Source: Streptomyces roseifaciens
GTDB taxonomy: Bacteria; Actinomycetota; Actinomycetes; Streptomycetales; Streptomycetaceae
Reading direction: 5' to 3'
Length of the DNA: 64,000 bases
Assembly (NCBI RefSeq): GCF_001445655.1
Contig: NZ_LNBE01000001.1
Coordinates: 187,811 to 251,810 of the forward strand
Part shown: positions 55,601 through 64,000 of the stretch, piece after piece
Layout: each line of letters starts with the position of its first letter
Position numbering within the stretch: the first letter of the stretch is position 1
The notes under the pieces: generated by a model
Told to the model about the DNA's origin: nothing
Databases searched by the model: none
The model's input: the letters and a program-made list of their open reading frames with translations, nothing else
Position numbers and translations under genes: made by a program

Positions 55601-56324
55601 CCTTGCCCATGACCAGGTCCGCGGCCAGCCGTAAGCCGTAGGTGACCGGTGAGCCGTTCCCGCCGTCACTACGCGACCCGGCCCAAAGGTAGAAGGACGC
55701 GGAGAACGCCCCGTCCGGCTGCGGCGTCGAGCGCAGTGCGATGTCGGTGCGGACCTCGCCGCCCTGCTCATTGACGGGGCGGCGCACGACCGGCCCGGTC
55801 AGCGACAGGGTCCCGGGCCTGGGCCTGAGCAGCGCGGCGAGTGCGCCGAGCTGCTCCGGGTCGGTCACTTGAGGGGCATGGAAGGTGAGGCCGGGGTCCA
55901 GCGCGGGGTACCCGTCGCGGGGAGGCCGTCCCACCGACGTGAGCAGCAGGGCGGGTGGTGCGGGGAAGGCGAGGGCGGCCAGGTCGCTGCCGGCGGTGGC
56001 GGGGAAGGAGGTGGCGAAGGTCCAGTCCGTGAGCAGGGCGAGCGGGACGTAGAGGGTGGGGTCCTGGTCGACGGGGTCGAGGCCGAAGGTGATGCCGCGG
56101 ACCAGCATGCCGGTGAGGCCCAGACCGTCCACGGTGAGCGTGCCGTGCACGACCACGGAGTCGTTGTCGTCCTCGCGGTGCAGGTCGGTGATGGCGAGCG
56201 TGCCGTCGAGCCAGGTGCCTATCAGTCCGGCGGCGGGACCGGTGCCGAGGTCGGCGGCCGGGAGCGTGAGGGTGGTGCCCTGGGTGTGCCGGCCGATCAG
56301 GGCCCGGAGTTCTTCGATCGTCAT
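52629..56324 (-). CDS. Giant beta-rich protein of unknown function
   Basis: 1231 residues, no signal peptide or membrane helix. Alternating hydrophobic strands run through the whole chain (DGTLAITDLH, VVVHGTLTVDGLGLTG, FALGDSVRLTEITATIDP, ITISAPLPSGGGVLALT-like). The last 400 residues are more hydrophobic and aromatic (FDVHYFYMQIGYGAETGLTLGA, GGFNPEPFVTVFHFDLG, GLYAYSAIAQPMKLGN), ending in an amphipathic helix (DGIVSWLKDNPEKLFESLG). No family recognised. Last gene of the locus, 6 bp after the 583-residue gene; ATG 56324. Could be a scaffold or lipid-handling protein. Confidence 0.7.
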
Positions 56325-56330
56325 GAAAGG

Positions 56331-58082
56331 TCAGCCTTCGAGCTTGGAGTGGATGACCGCGCGGGCGTTGTCGGTGAGCTCCTTGGCGATGTCGGCACGG
56401 TGCGCGTCGACCGCGTCCTGCACCCCCTTGATGATCTTCTGCTTGACCTCGTCCTTGTTCAGCACCTGCTGGATGATCTTCTCCAGGGGGCTGGGTTCCT
56501 TGAGATGGATCGTGACCTGCAGGTTCTGCGTGGGGACGGCGAGGGCGAGCGCGTCCAGGCCGATGGTCAGCTCGTCGGCGTCGCGGCCGGTGAAGGACAG
56601 GGCGGCCGTCGCCGAGGGCTGGTCGATGGTGACGGTGATGTCGCCCTGGATCGTGTCGTCATCGCGCGCCGAGGTGTGTTCCGGCGCAGCGGCAGCGGCC
56701 GTGCCATCCGGGAAGGACACGACACCCGTGCCGGTGAGGGTGAGCGGGGGCGGGGGAACCTTCGCGTCGCCGGGGAGCCGGCCGAGCCTCAGGGTCGCCC
56801 CGATGCCCCCGTCGGTGAGGGCGGCGTCCTCGACGGGGATCAGGACGTTGGAGATGCCCTTGATCGTGCCTCCCTTGAAGCCGAGGTCGGCCGTCGCGAC
56901 GCCGATCTTGTACGAGCCGAGGTCCATGTCCCCGAGGCCGTACGGTTCGAGCCTGGGGTCGGTCGCCCCGAGGACGACGGTCGGGGGATAGAAGCCGGAG
57001 CCCGTGTCGTTCACGGAGGCCCGCAGCCGGTCGAAGAGGTAGACCTCCAGCGGGCCGTACTTCGCCGGGAAGCCCGTGTCGTCCGACGGCAGGGTGCCCG
57101 TCGGCACCGCGCCGAGCACCCCGTCGAGGGCCTTGGCCAGCTGGGTGGTGACCGTGGCGGAGAACTGGTTACGGAAGGAGAGGTCGGCCAGCGTGGCGAC
57201 CAGCTTCGCGGTGAGGGCCTGGCCGGCCTCGGCGCTGTTGAAGGCGTCGGCCGCCGCCTGCTTCCAGATCTGAAGGGTGGCCTCGTCGATCGTGCTGCCT
57301 TCGATGGTGAGGGACTTCTCGTCGAGGTGGAACTCCGGCTGAGACGCGACGGAGATCGACTCGACGGTCAGCTGCGGGACGCGGTCCGCTCCGGTGCCCG
57401 TGGCCTCGGCCCGGAGCGTGACGTCGAAGGCGAGGTCCTGGGCCGTGACGGTGAACCGGCCATGGCCCTCGATCTCCTGGCGCGGCCACTCCACGCCCTC
57501 CAGGCCCTTGACCACGACCTTCGTGGGCGGCTTCAGGCCGTCCCCGCCCCCGTTCCCGGGATCGTCGATCACCACGACGTGCTGCACGAGGCTGTACGTG
57601 CCCTGGACGGTGATCTGCTTCTGCCATCCGTGCGTGTCGTACGCCGCGGTGGTGACCCGGACCGTGCCCCGGTAGCCGCTGGCGGTGGGAGTGAGGTTCT
57701 GCAGCTCCCCGACCGAGGCGTTCGGCAGCCCGTCGACGGTGACGGTGGTCAGGGACAGCGAGGGGTAGGGGTGGTCGGCGTCGCGCTGGCTGTTGAAGGG
57801 GTCGAGGTTGTCCGGGAGATCGGGCACGCCGCGGTCCTTCGCGTCGTCGAAGGCGGCGCCCACGAAGATCCACCACGCGGAACCGATCGTGTCCCCGATC
57901 GTCTTCCCTTCGTCGCCGTCGACCTGCCCGATGTCCCACGTGTCGACGGTCAAGGGATTCAGCGTGTGGCCGTCGGGCGTGCGGACGTCCTTGAGGACGG
58001 TAGGCAGCCAGTACGGGCTGTCCGGGTCGTTGATGCGCTTGTACATGGTGGCGTAGATGAAGTCGAGCAGCTTGGTGGCCAC
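56331..58082 (-). CDS. Beta-rich protein of unknown function (583 residues)
   Basis: Starts ATKLLDFIYATMYKRIND, then WLPTVLKDVRTPDGHTLNPLT and SAWWIFVGAAFDD, then extended beta segments (GRFTVTAQDLAFDVTLRAEATG, ITVTIDQPSATAALSFTG). A C-terminal helical tail reads PLEKIIQQVLNKDEVKQKII. GTG 58082 is chosen as AAGGAG lies 6 nt upstream; a GTG five codons earlier is possible. Sits between the prenyl synthase and the giant protein with gaps of 64 and 6 bp, so cotranscribed. No family recognised. Confidence 0.7.
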   Translation of the reverse strand: MATKLLDFIYATMYKRINDPDSPYWLPTVLKDVRTPDGHTLNPLTVDTWDIGQVDGDEGKTIGDTIGSAWWIFVGAAFDDAKDRGVPDLPDNLDPFNSQRDADHPYPSLSLTTVTVDGLPNASVGELQNLTPTASGYRGTVRVTTAAYDTHGWQKQITVQGTYSLVQHVVVIDDPGNGGGDGLKPPTKVVVKGLEGVEWPRQEIEGHGRFTVTAQDLAFDVTLRAEATGTGADRVPQLTVESISVASQPEFHLDEKSLTIEGSTIDEATLQIWKQAAADAFNSAEAGQALTAKLVATLADLSFRNQFSATVTTQLAKALDGVLGAVPTGTLPSDDTGFPAKYGPLEVYLFDRLRASVNDTGSGFYPPTVVLGATDPRLEPYGLGDMDLGSYKIGVATADLGFKGGTIKGISNVLIPVEDAALTDGGIGATLRLGRLPGDAKVPPPPLTLTGTGVVSFPDGTAAAAAPEHTSARDDDTIQGDITVTIDQPSATAALSFTGRDADELTIGLDALALAVPTQNLQVTIHLKEPSPLEKIIQQVLNKDEVKQKIIKGVQDAVDAHRADIAKELTDNARAVIHSKLEG

Positions 58083-58146
58083 GGGACTCTCCTTCACGTT
58101 CCAGGGTCTTGGTGTGCTCGGTCGGGGCGGGCTGCCGTGCCGCTGC

Positions 58147-59175
58147 TCAGACCCCGCGGTCCACGACGTGCAGGGCCAGGTCCTCCAGGGCGTAGCGGTA
58201 CCGCCCGGCCGCGAACGGGCGCAGCAGCTCGACCGCCTCCAGCGCCTGGGCGCGGGCATCGGTGTACGCGCGCGAGAACCCCGTGCCGCTGCGGACCTCG
58301 GCGAGCGTGCGCTCCAGGGCGCCGGGGCCGGTGGCTTCGCCGCGCATGATGCGGCTGACCGCATGCTCCGGGCCCCACTCCTGCATGGCGTAGATCAGGG
58401 GCAGTGAGGCGCGGCGCCGCAACAGGTCCATGCCGCGCGGCTTGCCGGAGCCGGCCTCGTCCTGGGCGAGGTCGAACAGGTCGTCCATGACCTGCAGGGC
58501 GCGGCCGAGCCGGCGGCCGTAGAACCCGGCCCGGCGGGCGTCGCCGCTGCGCCCGTCGGCCAGCGTCACCCCGGCCTCGGCCGCGAGCCCGAACAGGGCT
58601 GCGGTCTTGCGGTCGGCGGTGCGCCAGTAGGTCTCGGCCAGCAGCCCCGGGTCCTGGGAGAGGTCCGTGCGCAGTTCGTCGAGTTCCCCGCAGCCGATCT
58701 GGAAGGCGGTGTCGAGGACGAGCTCGATCAGGCCCATGTCGCTGTCGCGGTCGATCGTCCGCACGAAGCCGCGGATGGCCTGGACGAACTGCAGGTCGCC
58801 GACGAGCACCGCGGTCTCCGTGCCGCGCGCGGCGTTGACCGAGGGCAGGCCGCGGCGCAGGGCGGCGCCGTCCACGATGTCGTCGTGGATCAGCGTCGCC
58901 ACGTGCAGCATCTCCAGGGAGACGGCGCCCTGGAGCACCTTGTCCGGAAGCGGCGCGGGGCCGTGCACCATGCGGGCGGCAAGCAGCAGGACCGCCGGGC
59001 GCAGCCGCTTGCCGTGCCGGTACAGGGCCCGTTCACCGTCGGTGAGGTACTCCTGCTGCGGGGCCAGGGCCTGGTCGAGGAACGCCTCGAAGCGGGGCAG
59101 GTCATCGGCGAGCAGGTGCGTCCACACCCCGCCGAGGACGTCCTCGGCGGGGGCGGTCGTGTCGAGGATGAGCAC
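58147..59175 (-). CDS. Polyprenyl diphosphate synthase
   Basis: 342 residues. First Asp-rich motif DDIVD (98-102) in HVATLIHDDIVDGA, second DDLFD (231-235) in LQVMDDLFDL, plus GKRLRPAVLLLAARM and FQIGCGEL. Both DDxxD motifs are intact, as in trans-prenyl chain elongation enzymes (FPP/GGPP or longer). Different from the DDxxG-type synthase at 22448. GTG 59175 starts 3 bp after the upstream stop, so it is an embedded member of the unknown locus. Confidence 0.9.
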   Translation of the reverse strand: MLILDTTAPAEDVLGGVWTHLLADDLPRFEAFLDQALAPQQEYLTDGERALYRHGKRLRPAVLLLAARMVHGPAPLPDKVLQGAVSLEMLHVATLIHDDIVDGAALRRGLPSVNAARGTETAVLVGDLQFVQAIRGFVRTIDRDSDMGLIELVLDTAFQIGCGELDELRTDLSQDPGLLAETYWRTADRKTAALFGLAAEAGVTLADGRSGDARRAGFYGRRLGRALQVMDDLFDLAQDEAGSGKPRGMDLLRRRASLPLIYAMQEWGPEHAVSRIMRGEATGPGALERTLAEVRSGTGFSRAYTDARAQALEAVELLRPFAAGRYRYALEDLALHVVDRGV

Positions 59176-59178
59176 GGG

Positions 59179-60609
59179 TCAGGACCGTCCGTCCTGCGGG
59201 TGGGCGTAGCCGGCGATGCCGGTGAACGCGGCGTGCCGGACGGTCTCGGCGATGGCGTCCTGCAGCAGCGTGTGCACGAACCGCATGGCGGAGAGGCGCT
59301 CGCGGGCCACATCGGCGGCGGTCCCCTGCCACTCCTCGTCGTCGATGCTCAGAGCGAGGTCCGGCAACTCGACCGTCACGTCCGCCGGTGCGCCGTCCGG
59401 CGTGAGGCGGGTGGTGATGCGGACGTCCTCCAGCCGTGCCGTGCACTCCCCGGTGTGGAGGGTGTCCGTCGCCTGCGGCCCCTGCTGCGCCTCGTCGTGG
59501 TAGGCGGCGGCGCCGAATCCCTGGATGACCGCGCGGTCCTCGTCGGACAGCGCGATCCAGTTCTCCGGCTCCTCCGGCCGGTCCTCCTGCTCTGCCCGGG
59601 GCGCTTGAACCTCTCCGTCGGCGAACGCGACGAGTCCGTTGTAGCGCGCCATTTCCTCGGGGGAGACCGCCGGAGCCTCCCCGGAGTGCCGGTCGATGGC
59701 GGTGTAGACGTTGTCCTGGGTCATCAGGATGATGTGCGAGCCGTCGTTGCCGGTCTGCTGGACCGACTTGGAGAAGCTCTCGGCGGCCGTGGCCGCAGCC
59801 TGGAGGCGCTCGGCCTTGGCGGGGTCCTTCCGCTTGATCCGGGCGGCTTCGGTGGTGAGCGCGGTTTGCACCGTGGTCCGCTGCTGCCAGGCGTGCCCGT
59901 TGTACGTGACGCCTTCTTGCGGGTCGTGCCAGTCGTTGACCGGCGGCTGGTCACCGGCGGACGGCCGGGCGTCGACGGGCGCTTCCGGGTCCGTGCTGTC
60001 GTAGGTGTGCTGCGACATGCGCTGGGTGACGCCCTTTTCGGCCCATTTCTTCCGGAGGTTGGAGGAGACCGAGGAGTTGCCGTTGAAGATGTCGTAGTAG
60101 CTCTCGTTGTGCGTGCCGTACTGGACGAGGACCTGGCGGCCGTTCTCGGTCTTCATCAGTTTGGTGCGGTGGGAATCGGCGCGCTTCGTCCACTTGCGGA
60201 TGGTCGTGTCGTCCGGGTGGTCGGGCGCGACGGCCCGGGCTCCGGCGGGCAGGGTGGGCTGTCGCGCTTCCGCCGAGAGCGGGCGCAGGTTTCCGGCGGT
60301 GTCGATCTCGTGGATCTCGTCGGGCCCGGCGTCGAGGGCGTAGCGTCCCGTGAGGACGACGGCCGGAATGCGGTGGGTGATGCGGCGGATGCCGCCGCGG
60401 GCCTCCTCGGCGAGGGCTTCCGGCTGCCCCTCGGCGCGCAGTTGCAGCGCACCGAGCCGGAAGCTCAGCGAGCCGGTGGCGTAGTCGAGGGCGCCGGGCA
60501 TCTCCACGCTGCGGGCGAGGGGGTAGCCGGGGGTGTCGGCCAGGTGGAGCGTCTCGGCCTCGGGGCCGGTCCGGCGGTCGCCGGACTGCGGGGGCTGGGG
60601 CGTACTCAA
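59179..60609 (-). CDS. Hypothetical protein, 476 residues
   Basis: TTG 60609 with GCAGGAG 6 nt upstream. An N-terminal beta part (GALDYATGSLSFRLGALQLRAEG written in part as ATGSLSFRLGALQLR) leads to a polar middle with VLVQYGTHNESYYDIFNGN and HDPQEGVTYNGHAWQQRTT, a helical Ala/Lys stretch, and a beta C-terminus (PADVTVELPDLALSID) ending in a helix. No signal peptide, no catalytic motif or family recognised. Its place directly before the prenyl synthase is the best clue to function. Confidence 0.65.
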   Translation of the reverse strand: MSTPQPPQSGDRRTGPEAETLHLADTPGYPLARSVEMPGALDYATGSLSFRLGALQLRAEGQPEALAEEARGGIRRITHRIPAVVLTGRYALDAGPDEIHEIDTAGNLRPLSAEARQPTLPAGARAVAPDHPDDTTIRKWTKRADSHRTKLMKTENGRQVLVQYGTHNESYYDIFNGNSSVSSNLRKKWAEKGVTQRMSQHTYDSTDPEAPVDARPSAGDQPPVNDWHDPQEGVTYNGHAWQQRTTVQTALTTEAARIKRKDPAKAERLQAAATAAESFSKSVQQTGNDGSHIILMTQDNVYTAIDRHSGEAPAVSPEEMARYNGLVAFADGEVQAPRAEQEDRPEEPENWIALSDEDRAVIQGFGAAAYHDEAQQGPQATDTLHTGECTARLEDVRITTRLTPDGAPADVTVELPDLALSIDDEEWQGTAADVARERLSAMRFVHTLLQDAIAETVRHAAFTGIAGYAHPQDGRS

Positions 60610-60688
60610 CGGGTCTCCTGCGGTGGTCGGACGGACATGAGAGGGGGCGGGCGGCGGAGACGGGCCCGCCGGAGGGTGCGGGGACGGC

Positions 60689-61060
60689 TCAGGAGACGAC
60701 GAATGTGCCGCTGACCATGAGCATCCCGTCGTGGGAGCCCAGTTCCGGCGACGTCAGCTTCACGGACACGGTCTGGCCCTGCACGGTGATGTCGGTGCCC
60801 AGCGGCGTTTTGAGCGGGATGTCGGCGCTCTTCTTGCCCTCCAGCGCGCCCTTCAGGACGGCGGGGGCCGCGAGAGCGAGCGCATTGGCGGGTGCGGCGA
60901 CCAGCTTGGCGGCGTCGGACTTCGGGTACAGCGACACGGAGTTGAGGCCGATCTTCTCCAGCGTCGCGGAGAGGGCCGTGTCCGTCAGGCCGGTGGCCTT
61001 GAAGGTGACGCTGGGTTCGGCCGGGTCGAGGACGACCTCGAAGTCGATCAGTGCATCCAC
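60689..61060 (-). CDS. Small beta-rich hypothetical protein (123 residues)
   Basis: Reads LIDFEVVLDPAEPSVTFKAT, then LEKIGLNSVSLYPKSDAA, and ends DGMLMVSGTFVVS. The chain is mostly alternating strands around an Ala-rich helix. GTG 61060 has AGGAGG 12 nt upstream, rather far. 47 bp downstream of the 312-residue gene and 79 bp before the TTG of the next. Composition is like a single module of the larger beta-rich neighbours; no family recognised. Confidence 0.6.
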   Translation of the reverse strand: MDALIDFEVVLDPAEPSVTFKATGLTDTALSATLEKIGLNSVSLYPKSDAAKLVAAPANALALAAPAVLKGALEGKKSADIPLKTPLGTDITVQGQTVSVKLTSPELGSHDGMLMVSGTFVVS

Positions 61061-61107
61061 GGTTTTCGGGACCTCCTGGAGTGAGGGGACGACGATGCGG
61101 GACGGTC

Positions 61108-62046
61108 TCAGGACTCCTGGGAGGCCTTGAACAGGGCGCAACCCTTGCCGGGAGCGACGGGGAACAGGTCGACCCCCACGGACCAGGGGATGTCGAAGTC
61201 GGCCGAGATCGTGGTCGGGTCGTTCTCGTCGACCTTCACGTTCTCGGCCTTCCGGAACGTGGCTTTCCACCAGACCGAGGCGACCCCGGTCACGGTCTTG
61301 TCGTCATCGGCCAGCTTCGTGTTCTGCCACTGGTCGAGGGCGCCCTGCAGCAGGCGGGCCATCAGGTCCCGGCCGACGAGCAGGAAGACCTGCTTGTCCG
61401 ACGGCCAGTCGGTGGCCGCGCCGGCGGGGGAGCCGGCGGCGGGGGCGTGGCCGGTTCCTGCGGTCGCCGTGAGGACCAGGTGGGTCCCGGTGACGTCCAG
61501 GAGCGCCGGAGTGAGGGAGACCTGCTGTCCGAAGAGGTCCTGGACGGGCAGCTTCAGCCCGCTGACCAGGCTCTTCGCCTGGTCGAGGACGTTCGGCACG
61601 ATCACCTTCTCGACCATGATCCGCGTGTAGGGGTCCGGGATCTCGGACAGCCGCACACCGAGCGGGACGATGGTGATGGCGCCGGTGTCGACCTTGGCCT
61701 GGACCGCGACTTTGACCTCGCTGACGCCTTGGGGGAGGGCGTCGCCGGCGATGGTGCCGTTCACTTGCAGCTGCGGGGCGTGGATCTGCAGGACTCCCGA
61801 GTCGGGCAGGTCGGTGATGCCCTGCGCCTTGATCATCTGATTCCAGAGCTCGGTGTCCGGTTTCTCGAGGACGAGCTCGGGCGGCTCCAGGAAGTCCCAG
61901 GAGAAGGTGTACTCGATGCCTTCGATGGTCTCGGGGCCGTAGGCACCCTGGAACACGGCCCGGTGCAGGCTGTGCAGGGACTTGAGGCCCGAGTTGAGCG
62001 CGTCGGCGTGGATTCCGAGTGCGAGGTCATATGGCGTTTCGGTCAC
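61108..62046 (-). CDS. P47/TULIP-like paralogue A (312 residues)
   Basis: Starts YDLALGIHADALNSGLKS, then IEGIEYTFSWDFLEPPELVL, extended strands, MVEKVIVPNVLDQAKSLVSG and IPWSVGVDLFPVAPG. Residues D7, L8, G11, A14, D15, N18 line up with D4, L5, G8, A11, D12, N15 of the 430-residue protein, and T-x-SWD follows in both, so the two are paralogues. The D-x-x-x-G-x-x-x-x-x-x-N opening and G-x-x-F/Y-x-x-SW strand recall clostridial P47/OrfX (TULIP-fold) proteins; this is inference. GTG 62046, no strong ribosome site. Confidence 0.65.
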   Translation of the reverse strand: MTETPYDLALGIHADALNSGLKSLHSLHRAVFQGAYGPETIEGIEYTFSWDFLEPPELVLEKPDTELWNQMIKAQGITDLPDSGVLQIHAPQLQVNGTIAGDALPQGVSEVKVAVQAKVDTGAITIVPLGVRLSEIPDPYTRIMVEKVIVPNVLDQAKSLVSGLKLPVQDLFGQQVSLTPALLDVTGTHLVLTATAGTGHAPAAGSPAGAATDWPSDKQVFLLVGRDLMARLLQGALDQWQNTKLADDDKTVTGVASVWWKATFRKAENVKVDENDPTTISADFDIPWSVGVDLFPVAPGKGCALFKASQES

Positions 62047-62118
62047 GGGAGCCGATTTAAGGGGCTGAACGGCCGGGGAAACAATCGGTTCCCGGCCATT
62101 TGGGAATCGGAATCTGCA

Positions 62119-62147
62119 TCAACCTTGCCTCACTTGTGCAAGGTTGA
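62119..62147. promoter_or_regulatory. Long perfect inverted repeat, probable operator
   Basis: 10-bp arms TCAACCTTGC / GCAAGGTTGA with a 9-nt spacer, 73 bp upstream of the 312-residue gene. Shape and arms recall MerR-family operators. The 62047-62372 gap also holds a 7-bp inverted repeat (GGCCGGG 62071-62077 / CCCGGCC 62091-62097), so it looks like a regulated promoter region, with no gene. Confidence 0.65.
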
Positions 62148-62307
62148 ATTATGGAAGTGCGCGCGGCGAAGGAAGGTGCGGCGAAGGAACGCACGGCGTG
62201 ACGCGACGGATTGTTATCGAGTATCGGGCAACCCTGAAGGAACGCCCGTCCAGAAATCCGTTCGATATTCGCCCGGATTCGGTGTGCGGGAAAACGGCCC
62301 TCTGTCG

Positions 62308-62358
62308 CCGGTGCCGGGCCCCGGGGAGAGGGAAAGGTGAACCAGGGCCCGGCACCGG
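62308..62358. terminator. Hairpin terminator after the 430-residue gene
   Basis: Perfect 14-bp stem CCGGTGCCGGGCCC / GGGCCCGGCACCGG with a 23-nt loop, 14 nt past the stop. It separates the 430-residue gene from the rest of the locus. Confidence 0.75.
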
Positions 62359-62372
62359 CTCCGCGGCCGCCC

Positions 62373-63665
62373 CTACCGCTTGGTGACGGTCACATCGCCC
62401 TGGAGCGCGAGGGCGTCGCCGAAGCGCGAGAGGGTCAGGTCCGCCGGCGTCGCGTCGAGGTGGACGGGCTCGACGTCGATGGGGATGGCCGGGAACGCAC
62501 CCACCGGGAACTCGACGCCGCGCAGCGCGCTCCCGACGATGCCGCCGAAGGTCGACGACAGGGCGTCGACGACCCACGAGAAGATCATGCTGACGATGTC
62601 GCCGCGCGTGGGCACGAGCTTCAAGTCGAAGGAACTCACCTCCGTGGCAGTGGCCTTGAGTGTCGTCCCCGACATGGCCAGGGTGAGCGTGACGGTGGGG
62701 TCGGGCTCCAGGTGCAGGTCGTAGAACGCATCGGTCGACCCGCCCCAGAACCAGTTGATCCCGGCGCTGCCGCTGCCGGAGACGGCCATGTGGACGCGCA
62801 CGGTCGGCACGTCGTCCCACACCACCTCGCACCGGACGTTGTGGATGGAGATGTCGGCCTTGTAGTACGCGCTGCTGCCCGCGAAGTCCTTGTGGTCACC
62901 GGCAGGGAAGGTCTTGCCCTCCAGGTACGAGGTCGCCACCTGCGCGATCCGCTCGACCGCGTCCCGCCCGAGCAGGGCGAAGAAGGGGCTCTGCGGCCAG
63001 TCGTCGGGGAAGGGGGGCTTCGGTGTGCCGTGCTCCGCCAGGTTCAGGGCGGCCACGGCCCGCTGCGGCCGGAGGACGGGGACGGGCGCCGACAGCGACA
63101 GGCCCGGGATCTGAGGTGTGGGCAGCGTGATGCCCGACAGTACCTTCCGGGACTCTTCCAGGACGTTGGGGAGCACCACCTTGTCCAGGAAGATCTTGTC
63201 GACCCTGCTGGGCGCGTCGGCGGTGGCGCCGAGGGGGTTGAGGCTGAAGAGGCCCTTGTCCGAGGTCGTGGCCTGGACCTGGACGGTCACCGCGATGTCT
63301 TCCTCCACAGGGTTCCCGTCCCCGGAGTCGACCTTCACGTGGACGAGGTTCAGCCGCACCTGGAACGTGCTCCCGTCCAGCGAGGCGCGCAGGGCGGCGA
63401 CGTGCTCGGCCAGCTCGGCCTCGGTGACCTGGCCGGCGGCCCACCCCGACGTGAGACGGTCCCGTAACTCGGCCTCGGAGTGCGCCTGCGGGGTCAGGTC
63501 GAAGACCGGTGCCTCCTTGACGTCCCAGGAGACCGTGAACGTGACGCCTTCCACGTCGAAGGGCTGCGAGCCGGTGAAGTACTGCGGATAGAGCTGCCCG
63601 TAGACCTCCTTGGACGTCGAGTTCACGACGTCGGCATTGACGCCCACCATGAGGTCGCAATTCAT
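62373..63665 (-). CDS. P47/TULIP-like paralogue B (430 residues)
   Basis: ATG 63665 with AAGGAG 5 nt upstream. Opening CDLMVGVNADVVNSTSKEVY, then VEGVTFTVSWDVKEAPVFDL and FLDKVVLPNVLEESRKVLSG, matching paralogue A. The extra C-terminal region has long strands (CEVVWDDVPTVRVHMAVSG, TVTLTLAMSGTTLKATATEV) and an amphipathic helix IVSMIFSWVVDALSS, then a BPI-like ending (VEFPVGAFPAIPIDVEPVHL, ALQGDVTVTKR). No signal peptide. A lipid- or hydrophobe-binding TULIP-type tube is the best structural guess. Own promoter and terminator. Confidence 0.65.
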   Translation of the reverse strand: MNCDLMVGVNADVVNSTSKEVYGQLYPQYFTGSQPFDVEGVTFTVSWDVKEAPVFDLTPQAHSEAELRDRLTSGWAAGQVTEAELAEHVAALRASLDGSTFQVRLNLVHVKVDSGDGNPVEEDIAVTVQVQATTSDKGLFSLNPLGATADAPSRVDKIFLDKVVLPNVLEESRKVLSGITLPTPQIPGLSLSAPVPVLRPQRAVAALNLAEHGTPKPPFPDDWPQSPFFALLGRDAVERIAQVATSYLEGKTFPAGDHKDFAGSSAYYKADISIHNVRCEVVWDDVPTVRVHMAVSGSGSAGINWFWGGSTDAFYDLHLEPDPTVTLTLAMSGTTLKATATEVSSFDLKLVPTRGDIVSMIFSWVVDALSSTFGGIVGSALRGVEFPVGAFPAIPIDVEPVHLDATPADLTLSRFGDALALQGDVTVTKR

Positions 63666-64000
63666 GCGTGCTCCTTTTTCCATTTTTTACCGGCGGTCGC
63701 GTCGGCCCATGGAAAAGAGCCCGGGAGGCAGCCTCGACGGGCGACTCCGGGCACGACGAAGCGACCAGGGCGACGGCATAAATCATGGGACGGGTCCACG
63801 GCCCGTTCAAGACCGCCGGAGAAATCCCGACACACCACCGGCGCTTTGTTCCTCACGGAAACATCCGGCCGGTGCGCGTTGGCCTCCTGCTTTCCCTCCG
63901 GTGCGCGGTCCTGGACGGGCGATGATGTTTGGCGCGATCCCGGCACACTTCCTGACCAGTTGCCGCCCGCCTGCTCAGAGCCCCGCGACTTTGGAACTCG
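63666..64000. other. Upstream region of the TULIP-like locus to the window edge
   Basis: 335 bp without a supported gene. Directly before the 430-residue gene are T-rich tracts (TTTTT and TTTTTT on the plus strand near 63676-63689), locally low in GC for this genome, presumably part of its promoter. Confidence 0.45.

Noticed and set aside
55869..58349. An 826-residue plus-strand frame
   Set aside because: Shadow of the 583- and 1231-residue genes; Gly/Val/Asp/Arg-rich with no domain pattern.

Overview
The window is high-GC actinomycete DNA, almost certainly Streptomyces. GTG and occasional TTG starts, GGAGG-type ribosome sites, GTGA/ATGA stop-start overlaps, several probable leaderless genes and GC-rich hairpin terminators all fit, as do the gene families present (WYL regulators, ECF41 sigma factor, HelR, I36 inhibitor, BBE oxidoreductase). 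The content is accessory rather than core: no rRNA, tRNA, ribosomal or replication genes, but regulators, resistance-type genes, biosynthetic clusters and decayed loci.

Layout. 1-2.4 kb holds a broken azlC with an Lrp stump, a GNAT enzyme and a secreted I36-like protein. 2.5-6.2 kb (minus) is a two-gene STAND/NLR-type ATPase-TPR protein plus a small partner; the two share an amyloid-signalling-like motif. 6.4-8.6 kb holds a secreted Gly-rich protein and an ABC transporter pseudogene. 8.7-14.1 kb is a small regulon (VOC protein, radical SAM protein, WYL regulator, MFS exporter, two-domain VOC protein) with three copies of one palindromic operator. 14.2-18.6 kb holds a DrrC-like UvrA paralogue, a Gfo/Idh/MocA oxidoreductase and a second WYL regulator. 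19.2-25.5 kb holds a deaminase and a plus-strand set that looks like a small biosynthetic cluster: ABM protein, BBE-type flavoenzyme, prenyl diphosphate synthase, ABC transporter pair, SRPBCC protein. 25.5-29.4 kb holds TetR, a secreted SRPBCC protein, a metallo-beta-lactamase-fold protein, a GlxA-type regulator and an Asp/Glu racemase.

29.5-38.7 kb is a glycan or glycoside tailoring locus: two NodU/CmcH-type carbamoyltransferases, four glycosyltransferase genes (one a GT4-GT2 fusion) and a sulfotransferase. 39.3-42.8 kb holds a PD-(D/E)XK nuclease-like protein, an exported amidohydrolase with an apparent AUC start, and an M14 carboxypeptidase. 43-45.2 kb is helR with a long perfect palindrome resembling a rifamycin-associated element. 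45.4-50 kb holds an MDMPI/DinB protein, a LysR regulator, a prokaryotic pentameric ligand-gated channel homologue, and a carboxymuconolactone decarboxylase/ECF41 pair with a recognisable ECF41 promoter. 50.2-52.4 kb is katG.

52.6-63.7 kb is a long minus-strand locus of seven genes, six of them unrecognised by name. It encodes extended beta-rich proteins, two clearly paralogous and P47/TULIP-like in style, around a second prenyl diphosphate synthase. With the NLR pair and the carbamoyl/sulfo/glycosyl cluster, this is the best candidate for an undescribed system.

All identifications come from reading motifs in the translated sequence; no database search was run.
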